Assembly: GCA_016789455.1 (NCBI GenBank)
Contig: JAEUQU010000002.1
Coordinates: 620,001 to 684,000, forward strand
Origin: Candidatus Saccharibacteria bacterium
GTDB taxonomy: Bacteria; Patescibacteriota; Saccharimonadia; Saccharimonadales; Saccharimonadaceae
Direction: 5' to 3'
Length of the DNA stretch: 64,000 nt
In this document: positions 27,153 to 34,732 of the stretch, piece after piece
How positions within the stretch are numbered: position 1 is the first letter of the stretch
Layout: every line of letters begins with the position of its first letter
Made by a program: the position numbers and the translations under genes
The notes under the pieces: generated by a model
What the model was told of the DNA's origin: nothing
Seen by the model: the letters and a program-made list of their open reading frames with translations, nothing else
Database searches by the model: none

Positions 27153-27344
27153 ATGAGCAACGACCCGTCCCGCACCACCCCGGCCCAGCGTACCGCGCGC
27201 CGTCCGGCACCCTCCGGCTGTGTGGGTGATCTGTTCGCGCTGTGCGGCCTGGACTGGCAGTCCAAGTCTCAGTTCCGTGGCGACACGGGTGGCCAGCACA
27301 GGCAGGCCCGCACGACCAAGCCGTCCGCGGACGGCGGCAAGTAG
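27153..27344 (+). CDS. Small unknown protein 2 of a three-gene operon
   Basis: 63 aa, strongly basic (Arg/Lys/Gln-rich), with two cysteines in GCVGDLFALCGLDW and disordered ends. AAGGAG is 5 nt before the ATG. Its charge is opposite to that of the first and third products, so the three could interact, but that is speculation. No family recognised. Confidence 0.55.
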   Translation: MSNDPSRTTPAQRTARRPAPSGCVGDLFALCGLDWQSKSQFRGDTGGQHRQARTTKPSADGGK

Positions 27345-27416
27345 GCGATCCTCGCCGACCAGCTCCATCCGCTGCGCCGCCCGGCACAGCGACCGCAACG
27401 AAGGCAAGGAGTGACC

Positions 27417-27665
27417 ATGTCCACCACCGACTACGCACTGCCCGAGACCATCCTGGGCCTGGGCGGCGGCGTGACCGTGTTCCGCGGCATCCGCCCGGCC
27501 GGCGCGCCGGTCATCGTGGCCGTACCCACCAAGATGTGGGAGCGGCCGGAGCAGGCCCCGTCCGGCAGTGAACCGGTGACCGACAAGGCCGCCGACGCCG
27601 ACGAGGACCCGGACACCGAGGTGGACGAGATCGGCCAGCACGTGACCCTCGCCGACGAGGAGTAG
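27417..27665 (+). CDS. Small unknown protein 3 of a three-gene operon
   Basis: 82 aa. N-terminal half has beta-strand character (ILGLGGGVTVFRGIRPAGAPVIVAVP); the C-terminal half is acidic and probably disordered (ADADEDPDTEVDE). ATG 27417 is chosen over GTG 27411 because AAGGAG is 6 nt from the ATG and overlaps the GTG. Followed at once by a strong terminator. Unknown function. Confidence 0.6.
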   Translation: MSTTDYALPETILGLGGGVTVFRGIRPAGAPVIVAVPTKMWERPEQAPSGSEPVTDKAADADEDPDTEVDEIGQHVTLADEE

Positions 27666-27673
27666 GCCCCTAC

Positions 27674-27723
27674 GCGGGGCGCCATCAGCGGATCATCCGC
27701 AGGTGGCGCCCCGCTTTCCATTT
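27674..27723 (+). terminator. Terminator of the small-protein operon
   Basis: Perfect 11-bp stem GCGGGGCGCCA/TGGCGCCCCGC with a 19-nt loop that can itself form GCGGATCATCCGC, followed by TTTCCATTTT. Confidence 0.8.
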
Positions 27724-27745
27724 TATGAATGGTAAAATGAGGCGT

Positions 27746-28534
27746 ATGGATTATGACTATTGGCTCCGGCCCAAACCAGGCGAACGCGCCTTCGCCCATT
27801 TGGAGTGGGAGAAACCTGAACGCCGGGATCAGCGGGGAAGGCTGGCCACCATCGGCGGCACCAAGCTGGGATTCGCGGCCGTTGCCACCAGCTACCAGGA
27901 GTCGCTTGAGGCCGGAGCGGGCGAAGTACGGGCCGTGCTGCCCGACGCGCTCCAGCCGATGCTCGGGCGGGTGATTAGCAGCGGCATCTTTACGCCAAGC
28001 AATAAAATTGGTGCCTTTGCCGCCCAGGCCGAGCAGGACATGCGCGCCGCCGCCGGCTGGGCTGACATGTTGTTACTCCCGGGAGATGCCGGCCGCAACT
28101 CTGAGACCGCCATCTGCCTTGAGCATCTGCTGAGCGGCAGCGACACACCGGCCGTCATCACGCGTGACGCCATCGATCTGCTGCGGGCCAACCCGCAGGT
28201 ACTGCTCGACCGCGAAAAGACCGCGCTGGTCGTCTCGTTCGCGCAGCTGCAAAAGCTGTTGCAATCAGTGTATTTTCCACGCAGCATCGTCTTTTCGATG
28301 CACCTGAGCCAGCTGGTCGAGGTACTCCACAAGGCCAGCCTGAGCTATCCGGCAATGCTGGTGACGTACCACAGTGAACAGCTGGTGATTGCGCTGGACG
28401 GCAAGGTGGCCAGCCTGGGCTATGACATGCCGATGCGTATCTGGCGGGGCAGTACCGCTTCCGCCCTGGCCGTGGCCCTGATGCAGCATCCTGGCAAGTG
28501 GTTTGAGGCTGCCGTCCATGCCGCGACGGCCTGA
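27746..28534 (+). CDS. NAD(P)HX dehydratase-like (ribokinase-fold) protein
   Basis: 262 aa. The layout resembles ADP/ATP-dependent NAD(P)H-hydrate dehydratases (YjeF C-terminal domain): an N-terminal GGTKLGFAAVA segment, LLLPGDAGRNSETA in place of the family's GPGLGRxxET, AVITRDAIDLL in place of DADAL, and a late STASALAVALM. Several Gly/Asp positions differ from the family, so the protein may be divergent or non-catalytic. ATG 27746 is 7 nt after a TAAAAT -10 box (27733-27738). It lies upstream of the flavin module but has its own promoter. Confidence 0.6.
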   Translation: MDYDYWLRPKPGERAFAHLEWEKPERRDQRGRLATIGGTKLGFAAVATSYQESLEAGAGEVRAVLPDALQPMLGRVISSGIFTPSNKIGAFAAQAEQDMRAAAGWADMLLLPGDAGRNSETAICLEHLLSGSDTPAVITRDAIDLLRANPQVLLDREKTALVVSFAQLQKLLQSVYFPRSIVFSMHLSQLVEVLHKASLSYPAMLVTYHSEQLVIALDGKVASLGYDMPMRIWRGSTASALAVALMQHPGKWFEAAVHAATA

Positions 28535-28632
28535 TTCATGACCTTTTCATTAACTATTTGAGCTATTTTTAAGGCAAGACTATATAATTTATAGCGATAC
28601 AGGCTGCCACGGCCTGGTAAACGGAGGGATCA

Positions 28633-29151
28633 ATGGAAAGCAACCAACAACAGTACAAGAACCGAAGCCGGCAGGTGACGTTAAGCGCTGCGATCATCGT
28701 TATCATTGCGCTTGTCATCGCTGGTGTCCTGGCCAACAGTAATAAGCCCGCCCAGCAGAGCAGCACAGAGACACAGCAGACGACCTCCAGCACGCCAGGC
28801 GTGACCAAGACGGCCGAGCCGACCGGCGAAGCCGCAGCCGTACCGAACGGTCCATACAAGGGAGGCACTTATCGGGCGCAAGGCGTCTACACTTCGCCCG
28901 GAGGCGAGACCCGGATCAACATCACCCTGACCATCGACGGCAGCGGCAAGGTCGTCAACACCAAGGCGGAGTCGGCCTCGGACAACCCCACCTCACGCCG
29001 CTACCAGACCAAGTTCATCCGCAACTACACCGAGCTGGTCGTGGGTAAGAATGTCAACGAAATCAAACTGACGACGGTATCGGGGTCGTCGCTGACCAGC
29101 AGGGGCTTCCAGGATGCACTCCAAAAGATTAAGACAGAGGCAAAAGCATAA
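28633..29151 (+). CDS. Membrane-anchored FMN-binding domain protein
   Basis: 172 aa. An N-terminal helix (about residues 15-34) anchors it with the C-terminal domain outside. Residues ~73-170 form an FMN_bind domain: YKGGTYRAQG, INITLTIDGSGKVVN, RRYQTKFIRNY, and the flavinylation box S150-G-S-S-L-T155-S, which fits the SGAxxT pattern with Thr155 as the expected site of covalent FMN. GGAGG lies 6 nt before the ATG; TATAAT at 28583-28588. It should carry electrons delivered by the NqrB/RnfD-like fusion two genes downstream. Confidence 0.88.
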   Translation: MESNQQQYKNRSRQVTLSAAIIVIIALVIAGVLANSNKPAQQSSTETQQTTSSTPGVTKTAEPTGEAAAVPNGPYKGGTYRAQGVYTSPGGETRINITLTIDGSGKVVNTKAESASDNPTSRRYQTKFIRNYTELVVGKNVNEIKLTTVSGSSLTSRGFQDALQKIKTEAKA

Positions 29152-29160
29152 GGCACGGGC

Positions 29161-30051
29161 ATGAGCGAGCCGTCTGTCCAGCAGTCAATCAGCTTTGAAG
29201 CGCTCGGTGCGCCATGGCACATCGATATATACGATGAACTCGATCCGATAGCCGCCGAAAAACTGCGCGGCAAGATGCAGGCCCGACTGGAGCTATACGA
29301 GCAACAATACTCGCGCTTCCGGGACGATTCACTGGTCAGCGGCATCGCACGGAGAGCGGGTGAGTATCGGCTGGACAATGCCGCCCAGCCGTTGATGCAG
29401 CTCTACCGGCGGCTCTATGAATTGAGCGACGGACTGGTGACGCCGCTCATCGGGCGGGCGTTGGAGCAGGCCGGTTATGATGCCGCTTATACGCTGCGCC
29501 CGGGCGACATCCACCATCCCCCGGATTGGGATGCGGTAATGCGCTACGACCACCCGCTGTTGGCCGTCAACGAGCCGGTACTGCTCGACTTCGGCGCTGC
29601 GGGCAAGGGCTATGCCGCCGACTTGGCTGCCGATGTACTCAAAGACGAAGGAATTCGTCACTTCTGCATTAATGCCAGCGGCGACCTGGTGGCCGCCTGT
29701 CCGCCGGATACCACACTGACTATCGGGTTGGAACATCCGGGTGACCCTGAGCAGGTTATCGGCACCGCGACCCTGAGCCACGGCAGCCTATGTGGCTCTG
29801 CCGGTAATCGACGGGCTTGGGGTGAATACACGCACATCCTGAATCCGCGCAGCCTGCAAAGCCCGCGCCATATCCTTGCCACTTGGGTAGGTGCCGCCAA
29901 CGGTCTGTTGGCCGACGGCCTGGCGACGGCACTGTTCTTTATGCCGGTCGAGACGCTGGCGCAAGAGTTCACCTTTGAGTACGTCATCGTCAATGCCGAC
30001 ATGACAGCCGAGGTATCCGCTGATTTTCCGGGCACCTTATTCAGTGAGTAA
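29161..30051 (+). CDS. apbE: FAD:protein FMN transferase (ApbE)
   Basis: Attaches FMN from FAD to Thr of FMN_bind domains. 296 aa with the ApbE motifs YSRFRDDSLVSGI (residues ~50-61), LDFGAAGKGYAAD (142-154), CINASGDL, HILNPRSL and LLADGLATALFF. It starts 9 nt after the FMN-binding gene. Unlike most ApbE proteins it has no signal peptide or lipobox and begins directly with the catalytic domain. Its stop overlaps the next start (TAATGA). Modification before export is therefore one possibility. Confidence 0.93.
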   Translation: MSEPSVQQSISFEALGAPWHIDIYDELDPIAAEKLRGKMQARLELYEQQYSRFRDDSLVSGIARRAGEYRLDNAAQPLMQLYRRLYELSDGLVTPLIGRALEQAGYDAAYTLRPGDIHHPPDWDAVMRYDHPLLAVNEPVLLDFGAAGKGYAADLAADVLKDEGIRHFCINASGDLVAACPPDTTLTIGLEHPGDPEQVIGTATLSHGSLCGSAGNRRAWGEYTHILNPRSLQSPRHILATWVGAANGLLADGLATALFFMPVETLAQEFTFEYVIVNADMTAEVSADFPGTLFSE

Positions 30052-31610
30052 TGAAGCCGGTGGTGCGGCCAATAACGAAAGTAGGGAATATGCTTGATCT
30101 TTGGAACCGTTTTGACCTCAACCTGGGCCGTACCACCATGTACCGGCTGCTGCTGATCGGCCTGAACGGGCTGCTGGTAATCGCGCTTGCGTTCAGCCTT
30201 CTTGGGTGGTTGCCGTTTTCTGCGCTTGAGCTGCTGGTTAGCTCGGCAGTGTTCGTCGGTGTTTCCGCCCTGACGAACAAGACGTTCGGCTATATTTTCA
30301 ACGCGCCGCAGAATACAGAATCGGCGCTTATCACCGCGCTCATCCTGACCTTGATCGTCGCACCTGCCGCCAGCCTGGAGGAAGGTTTGATACTGGTAAT
30401 GATCGCCGTCCTGGCGCAGGCATCAAAATACCTGCTGGCTTGGCGCGGGCGGCACATCTTCAATCCGGCGGCGATTGCCATTGTCGTCCCGGGTCTGCTG
30501 GGCATCGGTCAGGCGAGCTGGTGGGTCGGCAGTCTGGTCATGCTGCCCGCGGTAGCATTGTTCAGTTTGGTGGTATTGCGGCGGATGCAGCGGTTCCAGT
30601 TGTTAGGTGCGTTCGTGGCCACGGCACTGGCAGTATTGGCCTACTTTGCCGTGCAGGATGGCCGCCCGGTCGGCGGGGTGTTGCTTGAAGCCATCACCTC
30701 GTGGCCATTGGTGTTCTTTGGTGCCATCATGCTGACTGAGCCGTTCACGTCGCCCAGCCGTCGGCGGTATCTGCTGCTGTATGGCGCGCTGGCGGGCGGC
30801 TTGATTGCATCGCGCTGGCAACTTGGCCCTGTGTATTCGACACCAGAAGTCGCACTGGTACTGGCGAACCTGTTCGCCTTTGCAGTCAACGCCAAGGGCA
30901 GTTACCGCCTGAAGCTGAAGTCTATCCGTCAGTGCGGCCATGATTGTTATCAGTTTCTGTTCACGCCCGAACGGCCACTTCACTACAAACCGGGCCAGTA
31001 CCTGGAATGGACCGTGCCGCACAAGGGCAGCGATGCCCGGGGCGTGCGGCGGTATTTCACCATCGCTTCGTCGCCGACCGAGCCGGAGATCCACCTGGGA
31101 TTAAAGACGGCGGAGGCATCAAGCTCGTTTAAGAAGGCACTGACGGGACTGAAGGAAGGGCAATATGTACGGGCCAGTAATCTGGGTGGCGACTTTGTGC
31201 TGCCAGATGATCGGAATGAGAAGCTGGTGTTCATTGCCGGCGGCATCGGTATCACGCCCTTTCGGAGCATGATCAAGTACCTGGTCGACACCGGTGAGCG
31301 CCGGGATGTGACGTTGTTCTATCTGGTGGCAAAGGCGGAGGATGTGATGTACCGGGAGGTGTTTGAGGAGGCGCGGGAGGTGGGCATGAAGATTTACTTT
31401 GTGCTGACGACGGATGCGGAGGCGCATGGGTGGGATGGCTTAAGGGGGAGGTTTGATGAAGCGATGCTGGAAGAGTATGTGAAGGATGTGGGGTTGCATA
31501 CATTCTTTGTTTCGGGGCCTGGGGGGATGGTGAGGGCGTATAAGAAAATGTTGAGGGGGATGGGTGTGAGGAGAGGGTACATCCGAACGGATTACTTTTC
31601 TGGGTATTGA
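30051..31610 (+). CDS. NqrB/RnfD-like membrane domain fused to an FNR-type reductase
   Basis: 519 aa. Residues ~30-280 form an integral-membrane NqrB/RnfD/UnbN-type domain (about nine helices) with the family marks FNPAA (137-141), MLTEPFTSPS and the closing LxAFxxN helix. Residues ~283-519 are a flavodoxin/ferredoxin reductase-like module: FAD motif R334-Y-F-T337-I-A-S, and NAD(P) motifs GGIGITPFRSM (397-407) and FVSGPGGMV near 490. The fusion should oxidise cytoplasmic NAD(P)H and pass electrons across the membrane to the FMN protein encoded first in the operon. The last ~230 nt are strikingly C-poor. Confidence 0.88.
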   Translation: MKPVVRPITKVGNMLDLWNRFDLNLGRTTMYRLLLIGLNGLLVIALAFSLLGWLPFSALELLVSSAVFVGVSALTNKTFGYIFNAPQNTESALITALILTLIVAPAASLEEGLILVMIAVLAQASKYLLAWRGRHIFNPAAIAIVVPGLLGIGQASWWVGSLVMLPAVALFSLVVLRRMQRFQLLGAFVATALAVLAYFAVQDGRPVGGVLLEAITSWPLVFFGAIMLTEPFTSPSRRRYLLLYGALAGGLIASRWQLGPVYSTPEVALVLANLFAFAVNAKGSYRLKLKSIRQCGHDCYQFLFTPERPLHYKPGQYLEWTVPHKGSDARGVRRYFTIASSPTEPEIHLGLKTAEASSSFKKALTGLKEGQYVRASNLGGDFVLPDDRNEKLVFIAGGIGITPFRSMIKYLVDTGERRDVTLFYLVAKAEDVMYREVFEEAREVGMKIYFVLTTDAEAHGWDGLRGRFDEAMLEEYVKDVGLHTFFVSGPGGMVRAYKKMLRGMGVRRGYIRTDYFSGY

Positions 31611-31651
31611 TCTTTGTCTGGGCTGGGAATCGATATTACTTCTCCAATCGA

Positions 31652-31693
31652 CCAAAGAAATGACCCCGCACTTTGGCGGGGCCATTTCTTTGG
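31652..31693 (-). terminator. Terminator of tRNA-Leu (bidirectional)
   Basis: Long stem CCAAAGAAATG-CCCCGC paired with GCGGGG-CATTTCTTTGG, interrupted by one mismatch. Its right arm includes the encoded CCA end of the tRNA, so termination and 3' maturation overlap. Confidence 0.7.
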
Positions 31694-31777
31694 TGGGCAG
31701 AGAGGGAATCGAACCCTCACTCCATTACTGGAACAGGATTTTGAGTCCAGCGCGTCTACCAGTTCCGCCATCTGCCC
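31691..31777 (-). tRNA. tRNA-Leu (CAA)
   Basis: 87 nt with encoded CCA. Acceptor GGGCAGA/TCTGCCC, D-arm with GGTAGACGC typical of class II tRNA-Leu, anticodon loop CTCAAAA giving anticodon CAA, a long variable arm, and T-arm GGGTTCGATTCCC. The anticodon stem as read (CTGGA/TCCTG) has a U-U mismatch at its second pair. Confidence 0.93.
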
Positions 31778-31894
31778 AGATGCCGGGTGTCGGAGCTGCA
31801 GTCACGCGTAAGCATTGGCCCAGGCGGCTAAAGCATAAGCTTTAGACTTCAGTCGACGGCGTAATCATTGTACAATAAAGAGTAGTAATTATCC

Positions 31895-33097
31895 ATGCGC
31901 AGCAATTCACCTCCTACCGACGACGCTTCCGTCTATCCACTCCCGCAGCAAGCGGGTATTTCGTCGTCGCAGCCGTACCCGGCGGCCAGTCAGCCTGCAG
32001 CAGGTGACGCACCGACCGCCGGCCTGGCCCGCGCTCAGCTCGACAATATCTACGCCGTCAATCCGCCACATGCCGAGGTCGCCAATCAAACCGCCACACA
32101 ACAGGCGGCCGGACAGCTGGCCGATGATTCAGTCTATAACCGCGAGCATAGCGAAGCCGGCAGCTACGACTGGAACCAGTATCACGCCGCCTGGCAACAG
32201 TATTACCAGCAGTACTATGCCCAGTACTACAACGCCGAGCTGCAGAAGCAACAACTGCTGAACCCCCAGGCGCCGACTGCCTTGACGGGCGAGAGCACCA
32301 GTCAGACCAATCAGCGCCAGGCAGCCGCCGACGCCTTGCGCCAGGAGCTGACCCGCAAGGTCAAGTCGCACGCCCGCCGGGTCCGGGCCAGCTCGCACTT
32401 CATCCCGGTACTGACGGCACTGATAGTCGGCGGCCTGTTCTTCTTTTTGCAGTACAACAAGGTGCTGGCCGCCGAGGTCAACTCGTACATCAGCCCTAGC
32501 AGTACGGTCAGCGACAACGTCATCGTCGACCCCAACGCCAACACCGAAGTCGGCTCGGAGCCGCGACTGATCATTCCCAAGATCAACGTCGATGTGCCGA
32601 TCGTCTACGGCCTGACCTCACTCGATAACGATTCCACTCAGAAACTGCTGGAAAACGGCGTCGTCCACTATCCGATTCCCGGCGCCAACAGCATGCCAGG
32701 ACAGAAAGGCAACAACGTCATCCTGGGTCACTCCAGCAATGATGTGCTCGTGCCCGGCAACTTCAAGTTTGCTTTCGTCCTGCTGGAGCGGCTCAAGCCC
32801 GGCGATCTGTTCTATATCCATCACGAGAAAAAACGGTTCATCTACCGCATCAGCCGGACCGAAGTCATCCTGCCCACCGAAGTGTCAAAGTTGGTCCTGC
32901 CGAATGACAAGCCGGTTGCCACCCTGGTGACCTGTGTGCCGATCGGCACCTCAAAACAGCGGTTGCTCGTATTTGCCGACCAGATCAGCCCCGACCCCAG
33001 CGCGGCTACAGACAATAAGGATGCCGGCAAGAATGGCAGGCAATCAGACATTCCGGGCAATGAGCCCAGCCTGTTCCAGCGAGTGTTCGGGCTATAG
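31895..33097 (+). CDS. Sortase with a long Gln/Tyr-rich N-terminal region
   Basis: 400 aa cysteine transpeptidase that joins surface proteins to the wall or pilus. Residues 1-165 are hydrophilic and low-complexity, including a Tyr/Gln block at ~96-121 (QQYYQQYYAQYY); a helix at 168-187 is the membrane anchor. The sortase domain has H279 (VILGHSS), C347 in TLVTC and R356 (SKQRLLV), the complete catalytic triad. TACAAT lies 18 nt upstream, so the leader is ~11 nt without a Shine-Dalgarno. No LPxTG substrate was seen in this window. Confidence 0.92.
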   Translation: MRSNSPPTDDASVYPLPQQAGISSSQPYPAASQPAAGDAPTAGLARAQLDNIYAVNPPHAEVANQTATQQAAGQLADDSVYNREHSEAGSYDWNQYHAAWQQYYQQYYAQYYNAELQKQQLLNPQAPTALTGESTSQTNQRQAAADALRQELTRKVKSHARRVRASSHFIPVLTALIVGGLFFFLQYNKVLAAEVNSYISPSSTVSDNVIVDPNANTEVGSEPRLIIPKINVDVPIVYGLTSLDNDSTQKLLENGVVHYPIPGANSMPGQKGNNVILGHSSNDVLVPGNFKFAFVLLERLKPGDLFYIHHEKKRFIYRISRTEVILPTEVSKLVLPNDKPVATLVTCVPIGTSKQRLLVFADQISPDPSAATDNKDAGKNGRQSDIPGNEPSLFQRVFGL

Positions 33098-34552
33098 TTA
33101 TTGGTCTGCCGGCGTCAGCAGGGTCGAACTTTGCAGGCGCAGACTGCCGTTATCCTGCTTGCCAATGCTCAGCAATGAGCGGCCTTCGGTGCCAACCAGG
33201 ACATCACCGATGCCGGCGAAGGCCGTGATGTGCTGGCTGTTAGTACCGTCAAATTCCACCAGGCGCAACGAGCCATTGCCCGTCATGGCGATGTGATGGT
33301 CATCAGCCCATTGCAGCGGCAGACGGGCCTCTGCGGGAGAGGTGAAGGTGTAGAGCTGAGACAGTTCAATGTCGAAGACGGCGATGCTCTCGCCGGTCTG
33401 GCTCATGATGAACCGGTTGCCCGGTGAGGCCTGCAGCGCAGCTGGCGTAAAGCTCAAGGACTGGCTGATGATTGTCTTGCGTGGTGCAAGCAGGGGGTCC
33501 TCCGTCACCTCCAAGTGACTGCCATAGACTTCGGTCAGATATGTATGGCTGTAGTACTGATTGAACTGCAGCTGCATTGGCACGTCTTCGTTGATGGTCT
33601 TGATGCGCGTCCGCTTCTCACCATTGCGCTGCCAGATAAACAATTGCCGCTCCGCGACGGCCGGGTCAGGGCGTACGGCGTACGCCACCGAACCCTCGTT
33701 CAATTCGTCAAACGCCACCACCGATTTGGCAATGGTAACCGGCTTCGCGGGGTCGCCACGATCGAGGCGCAGCAGGCTGGCATCGGTACCCTGGGCAAAG
33801 AATACGGCGTTGCTGCCTTCGGCAAAGCGTAGCGACGCCAGCGGCAGGCCGAACAGACGGGATACGTTCTCGGCGCGGGCCGGGTCTCCGACCGGGAGGC
33901 GGATATATTCGACGTCAGCGTCATTGAAGCTGTGTCTTATCAGGACGAAGTCACTATCCCGGCTCCACATCTGGATGTCAAAGAGGGAGGGCTTACCTTC
34001 GGCCGGAACGGTGAAGGCGGCAGCCGGCAATGCCAGCTCCGTGATGACCGGCTTACCCTCATTGCGGGCGTCAACCAGGCTGAATACCGGCGTTTCCGGC
34101 GTAGCATGAAGCAACATCCACTCGCGATCGGGCGCGGTGGACGCCTGATGAACAGCAGCCAGGTCGGCGACCGGCTGCGTGGTGACCAGGGTCGGAATCA
34201 AACGGGCGTATTCAAGCCATAGCACTTCGCCAGCGTGCAGACTGACGGTTTTCTGCCATGGATGGTATCCCTCGCGTTCATAGCGGATAGTGTGCTCACC
34301 GGTCTCGGCATTGACCTGGTAGCGGGTCTGGCGCGCCTGGACACCGTTCAGCGTCACTGTGGCGCCGCGCGGACGTGAGTCGAACTTCATCAGGCCGCCT
34401 TGCTCAACCTGAAGTGACTTATTCACCCGGTATCCTAATACGAAATAGATGCTGAGCACGGCCAGCAGAATAGTAGCGATTGTCATGGCGCCATAGCCGA
34501 AGAAGCGGAGACGGTCGCGCCGGCGGCGGATGGCAGGATCTTGGTTATACAT
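33098..34552 (-). CDS. PEGA-domain protein with beta-propeller
   Basis: 484 aa. Basic N-terminus, one membrane helix (about residues 18-40), a PEGA domain at ~50-115 (LMKFDSRPRGATVTLNG, ETGEHTIRYEREGYHPWQKTV), then a ~350-residue TolB/WD40-like propeller. Probably surface-exposed and involved in envelope or glycan interactions. TATACT at 34566-34571 lies 13 nt before the ATG. It ends base-to-base with the convergent sortase gene. Function is inferred only from domains. Confidence 0.82.
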   Translation of the reverse strand: MYNQDPAIRRRRDRLRFFGYGAMTIATILLAVLSIYFVLGYRVNKSLQVEQGGLMKFDSRPRGATVTLNGVQARQTRYQVNAETGEHTIRYEREGYHPWQKTVSLHAGEVLWLEYARLIPTLVTTQPVADLAAVHQASTAPDREWMLLHATPETPVFSLVDARNEGKPVITELALPAAAFTVPAEGKPSLFDIQMWSRDSDFVLIRHSFNDADVEYIRLPVGDPARAENVSRLFGLPLASLRFAEGSNAVFFAQGTDASLLRLDRGDPAKPVTIAKSVVAFDELNEGSVAYAVRPDPAVAERQLFIWQRNGEKRTRIKTINEDVPMQLQFNQYYSHTYLTEVYGSHLEVTEDPLLAPRKTIISQSLSFTPAALQASPGNRFIMSQTGESIAVFDIELSQLYTFTSPAEARLPLQWADDHHIAMTGNGSLRLVEFDGTNSQHITAFAGIGDVLVGTEGRSLLSIGKQDNGSLRLQSSTLLTPADQ

Positions 34553-34732
34553 AATGCTGCGGTATAGTATAACAGGTCACTTATATAAAGTGCTGCAGGT
34601 TGATACATTCCGAAGCACTTGCATATTAGAAAGTTAACTTCTATCATATGAAGTACTGGATAAAAACATAACCGCCATCAATTTCATGTTCATCTGGTGA
34701 GATTGCTAAGTCAGGGGTATACAAAGAACACT

